Below the pieces are notes generated by a model, which was not told the DNA's origin, did no database searches, and saw only the letters and a list, made by a program, of their open reading frames with translations. From Xenorhabdus miraniensis (GTDB lineage: Bacteria > Pseudomonadota > Gammaproteobacteria > Enterobacterales > Enterobacteriaceae), in assembly GCF_002632615.1 (NCBI RefSeq), contig NZ_NITZ01000002.1:1-25081 (forward strand): 25,081 bases of DNA, read 5' to 3'. Shown here one piece after another: positions 17,564 through 25,081 of the stretch. The position numbers were made by a program, and so were the translations under genes. Numbering within the stretch: the first letter of the stretch is position 1; each line of letters begins with the position of its first letter.

Positions 17564-18856
17564 TTACTGCTTAGTTAGCCGAGCATAAAAGAAACCGTCA
17601 CCACCTGTTATTTCTGGAATGATTTGTGTTCCTGGTTTTTCCTGTGTGCCTGTTTCTGATGATAACTCAGCATCTGAATGGCGTTTCAAAAATGCTTTAA
17701 TTTGATCACTATTTTCCTGAGGCAAAATTGAGCAGGTAGCATAAACTAGGGTGCCATTTTTCTTTAAATATGGCCAGATAGCATCAAGAATTTCAGATTG
17801 TAATGTGGCTAATTGCTCAATATCATCACTTCTGCGTAGCCATTTTATGTCAGGATGACGGCGAATAACTCCAGTTGCCGAGCACGGTGCATCAAGGAGA
17901 ATACGATCAAATTGTTCATCTGTAGCCCACTTATGTGGAAGACGACCATCACCTGTTTTTACGACGGCATGTAAATTAAGTCTCTGTAAATTTTCATTCA
18001 CCCGCTTAATTCTTTGCTCATCAATATCGATAGCTAGTACTTTCGATTTTGGCGCTATCTCGAGGATATGAGTGGTTTTTCCTCCGGGAGCCGCACAAAG
18101 ATCGAGTATAGATTCTTCGTTACATGGAGTTAAAAGCTCGGCACATCCTTGGGCAGAGCGATCTTGAATAGTTACCCACCCTTTATCAAATCCGGGTAGG
18201 GTATTTACAGGACGAGGGATTAGTAAGCGAATAGCATTAGGATGGTCCTTATCCAATTCTGCTTCTATATTTGCCTCTTCTAATAGAGCGAGATATTCAT
18301 TAGCCGTATGATGGAATTGGTTCACCCGTAGCCACATTGGAGGTTTTTGGTTGTTGGCATCCACTATATTTTGCCAATTGTGTGGATAAGCTTTTTGTAT
18401 ACGTTCTAACAGCCACTTAGGATGTAAATATTGGCTGATATGATTATTTGCTCGTTCGATTAATTCTTGTTGTTGGCGCTGAAATTGGCGAAGGACGCCA
18501 TTGATTAACCCTTTTAGTTGCGGTCGTTTTAAGGTAATCGCACCATTGACGGTTTCGGCAAGTACAGCATGTGCAGGAATGCGTGTATAAATAAGCTGAT
18601 AAATTCCAACCATGATTAAGTAGTGGAAAATACGTTGTTTTCCTTTTAATGGTTTTTCCATTAATTGATTAATAAACCATTCAAGTTGAGGTAATACCCT
18701 CATAACTCCAAAGCAGAGTTCTTGCAGCAGAGCCTTGTCTTTGTCAGAAATTCTTTGTTGCATTTCAGGTATAACGGTGCTGAGAGATTGCCCTTGCTCA
18801 AGTACTTGGGTGATCGCTTTTGCAGCGATGCTTCGCAGGTTGTATGTATTTTTCAT
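17564..18856 (-). CDS. rsmB: 16S rRNA m5C967 methyltransferase RsmB
   Basis: A 430-residue enzyme that methylates C5 of cytosine 967 of 16S rRNA with S-adenosylmethionine. The N-terminal NusB-like domain spans about residues 1-140, followed by a linker and the Rossmann methyltransferase domain. The SAM motif is [16 protein letters not shown] (251-266). The two catalytic cysteines are C325 in [20 protein letters not shown] and C375 in [19 protein letters not shown] (231-238) has Arg where E. coli has Ala. It starts MKNTYNLRS, 82 bases after fmt; in E. coli it is in the same def-fmt operon. Confidence 0.97.
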   Translation of the reverse strand: MKNTYNLRSIAAKAITQVLEQGQSLSTVIPEMQQRISDKDKALLQELCFGVMRVLPQLEWFINQLMEKPLKGKQRIFHYLIMVGIYQLIYTRIPAHAVLAETVNGAITLKRPQLKGLINGVLRQFQRQQQELIERANNHISQYLHPKWLLERIQKAYPHNWQNIVDANNQKPPMWLRVNQFHHTANEYLALLEEANIEAELDKDHPNAIRLLIPRPVNTLPGFDKGWVTIQDRSAQGCAELLTPCNEESILDLCAAPGGKTTHILEIAPKSKVLAIDIDEQRIKRVNENLQRLNLHAVVKTGDGRLPHKWATDEQFDRILLDAPCSATGVIRRHPDIKWLRRSDDIEQLATLQSEILDAIWPYLKKNGTLVYATCSILPQENSDQIKAFLKRHSDAELSSETGTQEKPGTQIIPEITGGDGFFYARLTKQ

Positions 18857-18904
18857 GGTATGGTTAAAAAGCTGGCTGTCGTCAGCATCATAAAATAGGA
18901 AGAC

Positions 18905-18929
18905 GCCTATATGCTAAGAGCATACAGGC
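18905..18929 (-). promoter_or_regulatory. Hairpin between fmt and rsmB
   Basis: On the minus strand GCCTGTATGC pairs with GCATATAGGC (one G-U) around TCTTA, about ten bases after the fmt stop. No T-run follows, so I call it a processing or stabilising hairpin rather than a terminator. Confidence 0.5.
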
Positions 18930-18938
18930 AAATTAGTA

Positions 18939-19886
18939 TTAGTTGATTTTATTGCCTGGTGTAAACCATTCACGTTTGGAATTTAAGAGATCGGCAGCGG
19001 ACATTGCTTTTTTACCAGGAGGCTGCAACTGAGTGATATTTAGTATTCCATCGGCAGTCGCAATTTGGATTCCTTTTTTATCTGCGCTGATAATTGTTCC
19101 AGGGGCTTGGATGGTTTGCTCTGCGATGACATCTGCTTGCCAGATCTTAATGGGGTGATCATCTATTAAGAAGAAGCTCATCGGCCAAGGGTTGAAAGCA
19201 CGAACACAACGTTCAAGCTGGATTGCTGATAAATTCCAGTCCATTTTTGCTTCATCTTTGCTCAGTTTTTCGGCGTATGTCGCAAGAGAACTATCTTGAG
19301 TTTCAGGTTGGCATTTTCCCGATGTGATTAAATTTAAGGTATCGAGTAAAGCTTTTGGACCAATATTGGCAAGTTTTTCATATAAGCTGGCACTAGTGTC
19401 TTCATTTTTAATTGGGCAAATGGCTTTCAACAGCATATCACCAGTATCAAGCCCAGCATCCATTTGCATGATCGTCACGCCAGTTTCTTGGTCTCCTGCC
19501 CAAATTGAGCGTTGGATAGGAGCAGCTCCACGCCAGCTAGGCAACAATGAACCGTGAACATTCAGGCATCCCAAACGAGGAATATCTAATACGATTTGGG
19601 GAAGAATCAGCCCATATGCAACAACAATCATAATATCGGCTTTCTGTTCTATGACCCATTGTTGGCTTTCTTCTGTACGTAAGGTTGTTGGCTGGAAAAC
19701 AGGAATACCCTGTTTTTCAGCCAATACCTTTACAGGACTTGGTGTCAGTTTCTTACCTCTTCCTGCCGGCTTATCTGGTCGAGTGAGTACTCCAACAACT
19801 TGATGTTGAGAGCTTAATAAAGCAGTCAAATGGCGGGCCGCGAAATCAGGGGTTCCGGCAAAAATAATACGTAAAGAATCAGACAC
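18939..19886 (-). CDS. fmt: Methionyl-tRNA formyltransferase
   Basis: A 315-residue enzyme that formylates Met-tRNA(fMet) with 10-formyl-tetrahydrofolate before initiation. The N-terminal Rossmann-type domain carries the catalytic N109, H111 (NVHGSLLP) and D147 (AGLDTGD), and the loop [18 protein letters not shown] that inserts into the acceptor stem. The C-terminal OB-fold domain follows. I chose the GTG at 19886 ([15 protein letters not shown]): AGGA lies seven bases upstream and the length equals E. coli Fmt. A TTG five codons upstream is open but its frame contains that ribosome site. SLLPSWRG has Ser where E. coli has Arg. It follows def by 24 bases. Confidence 0.96.
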   Translation of the reverse strand: MSDSLRIIFAGTPDFAARHLTALLSSQHQVVGVLTRPDKPAGRGKKLTPSPVKVLAEKQGIPVFQPTTLRTEESQQWVIEQKADIMIVVAYGLILPQIVLDIPRLGCLNVHGSLLPSWRGAAPIQRSIWAGDQETGVTIMQMDAGLDTGDMLLKAICPIKNEDTSASLYEKLANIGPKALLDTLNLITSGKCQPETQDSSLATYAEKLSKDEAKMDWNLSAIQLERCVRAFNPWPMSFFLIDDHPIKIWQADVIAEQTIQAPGTIISADKKGIQIATADGILNITQLQPPGKKAMSAADLLNSKREWFTPGNKIN

Positions 19887-19910
19887 TGTTATTTCCTGCA
19901 ATGATAAAAT

Positions 19911-20423
19911 TTATTTGCTTTTGGCTCTCAGACGGTCAATTTTTTCAACTTTCTGACGGATGCGTTGGCGTTTCAATGGGGAGAGATAATCGACAAAAAG
20001 TTTACCGACTAAGTGATCCATTTCATGTTGAATACAAATTGCCAACAGACCATCTGCTTCTAATTCAAATGCCTGGCCGTTATAATCTAGAGCCTTAATT
20101 CTTACTTTCTCAAAACGTGGTACAAATCCACGCTGTTCAGGAACTGATAGACAACCTTCTTCTATTCCTGTTTCACCAGACTCATCAACTAACTCTGGGT
20201 TAATAAGAACAAGACGTTGCTCACGATCCTCAGAGACATCAATGACAATAATTCTTTGATGAATATCGACTTGTGTTGCCGCTAAACCAATACCTTCTTC
20301 TGCATACATCGTTTCGAACATATCATCAATGATACGTTGGATTTCTGCATCGACTTTTTCTACTGGCTTTGCAATTGTGCGAAGTCGTTCGTCTGGATAA
20401 TGTAATACTTGTAAAACTGACAT
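19911..20423 (-). CDS. def: Peptide deformylase
   Basis: A 170-residue Fe(II) metallohydrolase that removes the formyl group from the N-terminus of new proteins, completing the cycle begun by fmt. The three family motifs are GIGLAATQ (44-51), EEGCLS (88-93) and HEMDH (133-137). The metal ligands are C91, H133 and H137, and E134 is the catalytic base. It begins [15 protein letters not shown]. First gene of the def-fmt-rsmB-trkA series, divergent from dprA. Confidence 0.98.
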   Translation of the reverse strand: MSVLQVLHYPDERLRTIAKPVEKVDAEIQRIIDDMFETMYAEEGIGLAATQVDIHQRIIVIDVSEDREQRLVLINPELVDESGETGIEEGCLSVPEQRGFVPRFEKVRIKALDYNGQAFELEADGLLAICIQHEMDHLVGKLFVDYLSPLKRQRIRQKVEKIDRLRAKSK

Positions 20424-20554
20424 ATGTGTTTAGAACTGCATCCAAAAAGTGAGTAATAATTGCTGCCTATTCTAGACATTTCCCGTTTAGATTGACAGCA
20501 TTGAACATAAAATAATCATGCAGAAGTTACCTTCAATTAGGTCAGGATGACGAT
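20424..20554. promoter_or_regulatory. Divergent def/dprA intergenic region
   Basis: 131 bases that must hold both promoters. Toward dprA there is a perfect TTGACA (20492-20497) but no -10 at good spacing (AATCAT at 20514 gives 16 bases). Toward def, TAGAAT on the minus strand is a candidate -10 (20470-20475). No operator stands out. Confidence 0.35.
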
Positions 20555-21643
20555 ATGGAAACAATGGAAATGTGGTTGCGAATGAAAATGGTCACTCATC
20601 TTTCAGCAGCAAAGGCGGTATTCATTATGGATCGCCTGTTACACGCGAAGAATTGCAGCACTACTTTTCTTAAAGAATGTGGTTTGTCACCTACGCAATG
20701 TTTGCAATTTATGAAGGCTAACTCTGCCACATTGATATCGGCTTTCAATTGGTTAGAACAACCGAATAACCATTTATTGACTTTATCTCATCCTGGATAT
20801 CCTCCTTTATTAAAACAGATACATTCACCACCTCTTGTACTTTTTGTCACGGGTGATGTATCGCTCCTGTCCCAAAAACAAATTTCCATGGTTGGCAGCA
20901 GAACAGCAACTTTCTATGGTGAAAAATGGGGTAAGACCTTTGCTAGTGAATTAGCTAGAAACAATCTGATCATAACTAGTGGCTTGGCGATTGGTATTGA
21001 TGGTATTTGCCATCAGGCAACATTAGATTCAGGTGGAAAAACTATTGCTGTACTTGGTAGTGGGCTTAACAATATTTATCCCACTCGTCATCAGGCACTG
21101 GCTCATCGTATTAAAGAAAATGGCGCATTGGTCTCTGAATTTTTTCCTGATACGCCGCCCAAAGCGAAAAATTTTCCAAGACGAAATCGGATTATTAGTG
21201 GATTGAGTTTGGCTCTTCTTATTGTGGAGGCTCATAAAAACAGTGGATCACTAATTACAGCACGCTGTGCTCTTGAACAAGGGAGGGATATTTTTGCATT
21301 ACCCGGCCCGCTAGGTACTCCTTCAAATGAGGGCAACCATTGGTTAATTAAGCAAGGGGCTTATCTGGCAACAAGTGTGATGGATATAATGGAACATATT
21401 AATTCGTCGTTTCAATGGATTAATTTTGAAGGAAAAGTGGAAGAAAAGGATAGTGAACAATTTGCACAAACAGAGTTGCCATTTGCGGATGTGCTGGTTA
21501 ACGTAGGTAACGATGTTACACCTATTGATGTGATCGCTCAGCGTTCTTCCCTTCCTATTACAGAAGTCATGACCAAGTTATTGGATTTAGAGCTTATGGG
21601 AAAAGTTGCCGTTGTTGCTGGTGGATATGTCCGAACCAATTAA
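20555..21643 (+). CDS. dprA: DNA processing protein DprA (Smf)
   Basis: A 362-residue protein that binds incoming single-stranded DNA in transformation and loads RecA; many bacteria keep it without known competence. A short N-terminal helical region is followed by the Rossmann-like core with MVGSR (112-116), SGLAIGIDG (142-150), FPRRNRIISGLS (207-218) and GSLITAR (231-237). A C-terminal winged helix (DML1-like, TPIDVIAQRSSLPITEVMTK) follows. The start at 20555 has AGGA (20544-20547); ATG codons nearby make it uncertain by a few residues. Divergent from def. E. coli has smg next; here yrdD follows after 57 bases. Confidence 0.96.
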   Translation: METMEMWLRMKMVTHLSAAKAVFIMDRLLHAKNCSTTFLKECGLSPTQCLQFMKANSATLISAFNWLEQPNNHLLTLSHPGYPPLLKQIHSPPLVLFVTGDVSLLSQKQISMVGSRTATFYGEKWGKTFASELARNNLIITSGLAIGIDGICHQATLDSGGKTIAVLGSGLNNIYPTRHQALAHRIKENGALVSEFFPDTPPKAKNFPRRNRIISGLSLALLIVEAHKNSGSLITARCALEQGRDIFALPGPLGTPSNEGNHWLIKQGAYLATSVMDIMEHINSSFQWINFEGKVEEKDSEQFAQTELPFADVLVNVGNDVTPIDVIAQRSSLPITEVMTKLLDLELMGKVAVVAGGYVRTN

Positions 21644-21700
21644 TCTATTTAATTTGTATTTTTTCCAACGTTATGATGGCTGGTATTTAGCGAGTGAAAT

Positions 21701-22261
21701 ATGCCTAAGAAAGTTCCCTTTGCTATAAAAGAAACAGAATACTGCCCTGAGTGTGGTGCTGAGTTAGTCATCCGTAATGGATCACATGGTCTATTTTATG
21801 CGTGTTCTGGTTACCCATCCTGCAATTATCTTCGTCCTTTGAAATCACAGGGTGATGGGCATATTGTAAAAGAATTGGATGGACAGATCTGCCCAGCATG
21901 TGGTTTTACTTTGGTCTTACGGCAAGGACGTTATGGCATGTTTATTGGCTGTAGTCACTATCCTGAATGTGAGCATACAGAATTGATTGATAAACCAGAC
22001 GATACATCAATTAATTGTCCTCAATGCCAACAAGGACAGTTATTTCAGCGTAAATCTCGTTTTGGAAAAACATTTCATTCCTGTAGTCGTTATCCCGATT
22101 GCCAATTTGCGCTTAACAATAAACCTGTGCCGGGAGAATGTATGTTTTGCCACTATCCATTGTTAATGGAAAAACGCGCTTACCAAGGCATAAAATTGTT
22201 TTGTGCCAGTAAATTGTGTAGTAAGCAACAATTCAATGAAATTGAGAAAGAAAATGAGTAA
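21701..22261 (+). CDS. yrdD: Topoisomerase-type zinc-finger protein YrdD
   Basis: A 186-residue protein made of four C4 zinc ribbons of the kind found at the C-terminus of type IA topoisomerases. Every set is complete: C15, C18, C35, C41; C64, C67, C84, C90; C106, C109, C128, C134; C147, C150, C168, C173. The first three share the CS.YP.C signature. No topoisomerase catalytic domain is attached. The exact function is not established; nucleic-acid binding is an inference from the ribbons. Its end overlaps tsaC by 8 bases, so the two are translated together. Confidence 0.9.
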   Translation: MPKKVPFAIKETEYCPECGAELVIRNGSHGLFYACSGYPSCNYLRPLKSQGDGHIVKELDGQICPACGFTLVLRQGRYGMFIGCSHYPECEHTELIDKPDDTSINCPQCQQGQLFQRKSRFGKTFHSCSRYPDCQFALNNKPVPGECMFCHYPLLMEKRAYQGIKLFCASKLCSKQQFNEIEKENE

Positions 22262-22823
22262 TGAAATCCCACCTGCATTTGATGCAATTATCACGGCCTT
22301 AAAAGAAGAAAAAGTCATTGCCTATCCAACAGAGGCTGTTTTTGGATTAGGGTGTGATCCCGATAGTGAGAACGCAGTACAAGAGCTTTTAGCGTTGAAA
22401 AACCGGTCTTGGGAAAAAGGCCTAATTCTTATTGCTGATAATTATGAGCGGCTATGTCCTTATATTGACGATGAGCAATTGAGCGATATACAAAAGGAAA
22501 CCATATTTTCCTCTTGGCCTGGTCCTGTTACATGGGTTATACCAGCGAAAAAAACAACACCAAAATGGTTAACAGGTAAGTTTTCAACGTTGGCGGTTCG
22601 AGTCACTACCCATCCTTTGGTTAAGCAATTATGTTCTGGTTATGAAAAACCACTTGTGTCGACCAGTGCTAATCTAAGCGGATTAGAACCATGCCGGAGT
22701 GTGGAAGAAGTGCGCCAGCAATTTGGGAATCGTGTCCCGATTTTGGAAGGAGAAGTAGGGGGGCGTAAAAATCCATCGGAAATCAGAGACGCTTTAACGG
22801 GTAAGTTATATCGGCAAGGGTAA
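22254..22823 (+). CDS. tsaC: Threonylcarbamoyl-AMP synthase TsaC
   Basis: A 189-residue YrdC-fold enzyme that makes threonylcarbamoyl-adenylate from Thr, bicarbonate and ATP, the first step of t6A37 synthesis in tRNAs decoding ANN codons. Motifs: [12 protein letters not shown] (24-35), KNR (49-51) with KGLILI, and STSANLSG (136-143). I start it at the ATG at 22254 ([12 protein letters not shown]), inside the end of yrdD, because it gives the E. coli length; an ATG 17 codons upstream is less likely. aroE follows after 5 bases. Confidence 0.96.
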   Translation: MSNEIPPAFDAIITALKEEKVIAYPTEAVFGLGCDPDSENAVQELLALKNRSWEKGLILIADNYERLCPYIDDEQLSDIQKETIFSSWPGPVTWVIPAKKTTPKWLTGKFSTLAVRVTTHPLVKQLCSGYEKPLVSTSANLSGLEPCRSVEEVRQQFGNRVPILEGEVGGRKNPSEIRDALTGKLYRQG

Positions 22824-22828
22824 AAATA

Positions 22829-23647
22829 ATGGATAAATTCGCGGTTTTTGGTAACCCAATTGAACATAGTAAGTCCCCTTATATTCATCGATTATTTGCT
22901 GAACAGACTGGCATTGAACATCAATATGGGAAAATATTTGCACCAATAGAAAGCTTTGAACAAACTTTAGCTCATTTTTTTGCACAAGGTGGTTTGGGAG
23001 CTAATATCACCGTCCCTTTCAAAGAAAGAGCTTACCGATGCTCAGATGAGTTGACTGAGCGGGCAAGGATTAGTGGAGCTGTCAATACATTAAAATTGGT
23101 CGGCGGAAATCAACTTATTGGTGATAATACTGATGGGATTGGGTTACTGGTGGATCTACAGCGGCTTAACTTCATTGCCCCGGGACAAAGGATTTTGATT
23201 ATTGGTGCGGGTGGGGCTGCGAAGGGAGTAATCTCTCCTTTGCTCTCATTGGGATGCTCCGTCACTATCACTAATCGTACTTTTGAGCGGGCTCAACTAA
23301 TTGCGAATAAATTTTCTCTATTAGGTGATATCCGGGTTGTTGAGATGGAGGCACTTATTTCTCCAGACTTTGATATCGTCATTAATGCAACGGCTTCCGG
23401 CCTTGATGGAGAAATTCCTGCGATATCACCGTTACTTTTTCAAAACAATAGCGTTTGTTATGACATGTATTATCAGTATGGATTAACACCTTTCCTCAGC
23501 TTTGCTCATCAAAATGGAGCTTCACGTTTAGCTGATGGTTTGGGAATGTTGGTAGGGCAAGCTGCGCACGCTTTTGAATTGTGGCATGGGGTATTTCCTG
23601 AAATAGGATCTGTTTTAACTGCTTTAAGGCGAGAATTACACTCATGA
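22829..23647 (+). CDS. aroE: Shikimate 5-dehydrogenase AroE
   Basis: A 272-residue NADP-dependent enzyme that reduces 3-dehydroshikimate to shikimate in the aromatic amino-acid pathway. The catalytic pair is K65 (NITVPFKE) and D102 (GDNTDGIG). The nucleotide-binding loop is GAGGAAKGV (126-134), with NRTFERA as the NADP phosphate site, and the C-terminal part ends [19 protein letters not shown]. It has the same length as E. coli AroE. Its stop overlaps the yrdB start (ATGA). Confidence 0.97.
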   Translation: MDKFAVFGNPIEHSKSPYIHRLFAEQTGIEHQYGKIFAPIESFEQTLAHFFAQGGLGANITVPFKERAYRCSDELTERARISGAVNTLKLVGGNQLIGDNTDGIGLLVDLQRLNFIAPGQRILIIGAGGAAKGVISPLLSLGCSVTITNRTFERAQLIANKFSLLGDIRVVEMEALISPDFDIVINATASGLDGEIPAISPLLFQNNSVCYDMYYQYGLTPFLSFAHQNGASRLADGLGMLVGQAAHAFELWHGVFPEIGSVLTALRRELHS

Positions 23648-23913
23648 ATCAATCAATTCAATTTCCTGATCGTGAAGAATGGGATGAAAACGGGAATAAA
23701 GTGATATTTCCAGCAATGGTAGATGGTTTGCTGGTGGAATGTGTGATTAGTGCTGATGAGATTATTGCGCGTTATGGTCAAGCTCATCACCCACTCGTTC
23801 TGTTTCGTCAACACCGCTGGGATCTAGAAGAGGAGTTTGAAACGGTTATTTTGAGTGGGCATGATGATCAGTTTGGGCGTTATTCTTTGCTTTCAGATTG
23901 TGTCGCTAAATAA
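23644..23913 (+). CDS. yrdB: DUF1488 family protein YrdB
   Basis: An 89-residue soluble protein of the DUF1488 family, function unknown. It begins [24 protein letters not shown] and contains [11 protein letters not shown] and the segment [12 protein letters not shown]. It is coupled to aroE through an ATGA overlap, as in E. coli, where the protein is about 85 residues. Its last 34 bases are also the end of yrdA on the other strand. Confidence 0.85.
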   Translation: MNQSIQFPDREEWDENGNKVIFPAMVDGLLVECVISADEIIARYGQAHHPLVLFRQHRWDLEEEFETVILSGHDDQFGRYSLLSDCVAK

Positions 23914-24434
23914 TTGTCTTTCCAGTTGGCGTAATTATTAGCAGAATAAAGCAGCCCTTCTAATTCTTCAGGTTTGAGTTTTCTCACTTGTTTTGCTGGG
24001 CTACCTACGTACAGATATCCTCTTTCTAGCCTTTTTCCTGGGGGAATTAGGCTGCCAGCTCCGATGATTACATCATCTTCAATAATGGCACCATCAAGCA
24101 CAATAGTTCCCATACCAACTAATACTCGATTTCCTATCTTACATCCATGCAGCATTGCTTTATGGCCCACAGTGACATCTTCTCCAATTATTAGTGGGTA
24201 ACCATCAGGGTTATCATTAGATTTGTGAGTTACGTGCAAAACAGAGCCATCTTGAATATTTGTGCGAGAACCAATGGAGACATAATTCACATCTCCACGG
24301 ATAACTACCAGAGGCCAGATACTTACATCTTCTGCCAATCTGACATCTCCAATCACAACAGAAGAAGGATCTAAAAGAACTTTTTGACCAATTTGAGGAT
24401 AAAAATTTAAGTATTGACGCAAAACAGTGGACAT
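23880..24434 (-). CDS. yrdA: Gamma-carbonic anhydrase-like protein YrdA
   Basis: A 184-residue left-handed beta-helix protein of hexapeptide repeats, related to gamma-carbonic anhydrases and probably trimeric. The metal-site histidines are H70 (HVTHKS), H91 (TVGHK) and H96 (MLHGC). The repeats span about residues 27-130 (SVVIGDVRLAEDVSIW and onward), followed by a C-terminal helix. I start at 24434 (MSTVLRQYLNFYPQIG): TGAGGT precedes it and the length matches E. coli. The frame is open 23 codons further upstream without support. The enzyme activity is not proven. It converges on yrdB and overlaps it by 34 bases. Confidence 0.92.
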   Translation of the reverse strand: MSTVLRQYLNFYPQIGQKVLLDPSSVVIGDVRLAEDVSIWPLVVIRGDVNYVSIGSRTNIQDGSVLHVTHKSNDNPDGYPLIIGEDVTVGHKAMLHGCKIGNRVLVGMGTIVLDGAIIEDDVIIGAGSLIPPGKRLERGYLYVGSPAKQVRKLKPEELEGLLYSANNYANWKDNYLATQSESKE

Positions 24435-24555
24435 AAAAGACCTCAACAGTAAGAACGAATAACAATTAGTAGAAATGTTATTGAGGAAAATATCACCACG
24501 CAATCAAAAAATTTGTTTTAATATTAGGCTAATTGAGTGGTTTTTATATCAAAAA
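24435..24555. other. AT-rich spacer between yrdA and the rrn promoter
   Basis: No gene seen. The stretch should hold the yrdA promoter on the minus strand and may hold further Fis sites, as upstream of E. coli rrn P1, but I could not confirm Fis matches near -102 or -143. Confidence 0.4.
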
Positions 24556-24570
24556 GAGCAAAAAATACTC
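24556..24570 (+). promoter_or_regulatory. Fis site I of rrn P1
   Basis: GAGCAAAAAATACTC fits the Fis pattern GNNYRNNWNNYRNNC at every fixed position. Its centre (24563) lies at -71 from the inferred P1 start (24634), the position of Fis site I in E. coli rrnB. Confidence 0.75.
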
Positions 24571-24574
24571 GATC

Positions 24575-24625
24575 GAAAATAAAATTCAAAAAAACTATTG
24601 TCAGCGCCGTAAAACTCCCTATAAT
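24575..24625 (+). promoter_or_regulatory. rrn P1 promoter with UP element
   Basis: TTGTCA (24598-24603), a 16-base spacer and TATAAT (24620-24625), followed by the discriminator GCGCCACC, the same hexamers and spacing as E. coli rrnB P1. The A-rich stretch at 24575-24596 is the UP element bound by the RpoA C-terminal domain. The inferred start is A24634. The short GC-rich discriminator predicts control by ppGpp/DksA and by initiating NTP level. Confidence 0.92.
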
Positions 24626-24696
24626 GCGCCACCACTGACCGACGCTGAGCTGAGACACGCCGCTGAGGGAAGTGAGAGAAAAGCGAAAATAACCGC

Positions 24697-24724
24697 TTGA
24701 CTCCGGAGGCGAAAAGCGTAAGAT
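24697..24724 (+). promoter_or_regulatory. rrn P2 promoter
   Basis: TTGACT (24697-24702), a 16-base spacer and TAAGAT (24719-24724), about 100 bases downstream of P1, as expected of the weaker constitutive P2 of enterobacterial rrn operons. Confidence 0.75.
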
Positions 24725-24734
24725 ACTCAGCCTC

Positions 24735-24775
24735 GCAACCCGGAAGAGACTTTCGGTTGCACCGCTCTTTAACAA
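24735..24775 (+). promoter_or_regulatory. rrn leader antitermination site (boxB, boxA)
   Basis: The boxB-like stem GCAACC (24735-24740) and GGTTGC (24755-24760) is followed by boxA CGCTCTTTAACAA (24763-24775), one base from E. coli boxA. NusB and S10 (NusE, encoded at 1460) bind boxA to build the Nus antitermination complex. The rest of the leader up to 24917 resembles the E. coli leader (GACAATCTGTGTGGGCACTC). Confidence 0.9.
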
Positions 24776-24917
24776 ATTAATCAGACAATCTGTGTGGGCA
24801 CTCGCAAGACACTATCTGCGCCGGAAGGCGAAAAAGATTAAAAAAGTCTTGAAGAGTGACTAAAACAGTTAATTCATTATGAACTAACAGTAACAATTCT
24901 TTGAGCATCAAACACTT

Positions 24918-25081
24918 TAATTGAAGAGTTTGATCATGGCTCAGATTGAACGCTGGCGGCAGGCCTAACACATGCAAGTCGGGCGGCAGCGGGAAGAAGC
25001 TTGCTTCTTTGCCGGCGAGCGGCGGACGGGTGAGTAATGTCTGGGGATCTGCCCGATGGAGGGGGATAACCACTGGAAACG
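24918..25081 (+). rRNA. rrs: 16S ribosomal RNA, 5' 164 nt
   Basis: AATTGAAGAGTTTGATCATG starting at 24919 is the 16S 5' end, one base after the likely mature terminus; GAACGCTGGCGGCAGGC follows. The variable V1 hairpin GAAGAAGC/GCTTCTTT with GCAGCGG and CCGGCGAGC flanks, and later GGGGATCTGCCCGATGG, indicate a Photorhabdus/Xenorhabdus/Proteus-type enterobacterium. The gene runs out of the window. Its place beside yrdA corresponds to rrnD of E. coli. Confidence 0.98.

Noticed and set aside
19887..19901. TTG start adding five residues to Fmt
   Set aside because: The AGGA ribosome site lies within those codons and is spaced for the GTG at 19886.
22203..22253. Upstream ATG for TsaC
   Set aside because: It would give 17 extra residues read out of frame through yrdD; the 22254 start gives the family length.
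24777..25073. 98-residue minus-strand frame over the rrn leader and 16S start
   Set aside because: It lies in rRNA leader and rRNA, which explain the sequence fully.

Overview
The window is a chromosomal housekeeping segment from an enterobacterium. Ribosomal proteins, RpoA, SecY and Bfr are near-identical in length and motif to E. coli, and gene order is recognisably that of the E. coli str-S10-spc-alpha / fmt-def / rrnD neighbourhood. AT-rich intergenic DNA and a 16S V1 region with a GAAGAAGC/GCTTCTTT stem flanked by GCAGCGG and CCGGCGAGC point to the Photorhabdus/Xenorhabdus/Proteus side of Enterobacterales (Morganellaceae), most likely Photorhabdus or Xenorhabdus. The genus is an inference.

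Layout. 1-157: the end of a tuf gene and its terminator. 270-1204: bfd-bfr iron-storage pair with its own promoter, an inverted-repeat-rich leader and a terminator. 1256-6428: S10 operon (rpsJ to rpsQ) with a promoter and the L4-type leader hairpins. 6448-12196: S10 terminator, spc promoter and spc operon (rplN to rpmJ), with an S8-type site at rplE. 12150-15187: alpha operon (rpsM, rpsK, rpsD, rpoA, rplQ) with a promoter that overlaps the spc terminator, an S4-type pseudoknot leader and a strong terminator. 15324-16046: zntR and arfA, the latter carrying the hairpin expected to make its own mRNA non-stop. 16093-20423 (minus strand): trkA, rsmB, fmt, def. 20555-23913 (plus strand): dprA, yrdD, tsaC, aroE, yrdB. 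23880-24434 (minus): yrdA, overlapping yrdB tail to tail. 24556-25081: Fis site, UP element, P1 and P2 promoters, boxB/boxA leader and the first 164 nt of 16S rRNA of an rrn operon.

The genes share one theme, building and servicing the translation machine: ribosomal proteins, RNA polymerase alpha, the SecY translocon, initiator-tRNA formylation (fmt) and N-terminal deformylation (def), 16S m5C967 methylation (rsmB), tRNA t6A synthesis (tsaC), rescue of stalled ribosomes (arfA) and an rRNA operon. RpsJ (NusE) encoded here is the NusB partner that reads the boxA found in the rrn leader at the other end of the window.

I found no mobile element, CRISPR array, toxin-antitoxin, phage or defence gene, and no gene of wholly unknown family. 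The points worth a second look are regulatory and comparative: two mutually exclusive hairpins and a perfect palindrome in the bfd leader, the Palpha/terminator overlap, the 15-bp arfA stem, the tail-to-tail yrdB/yrdA overlap, and the absence of genes present at these positions in E. coli K-12 (chiA, gspO, yhdN, mscL, smg).
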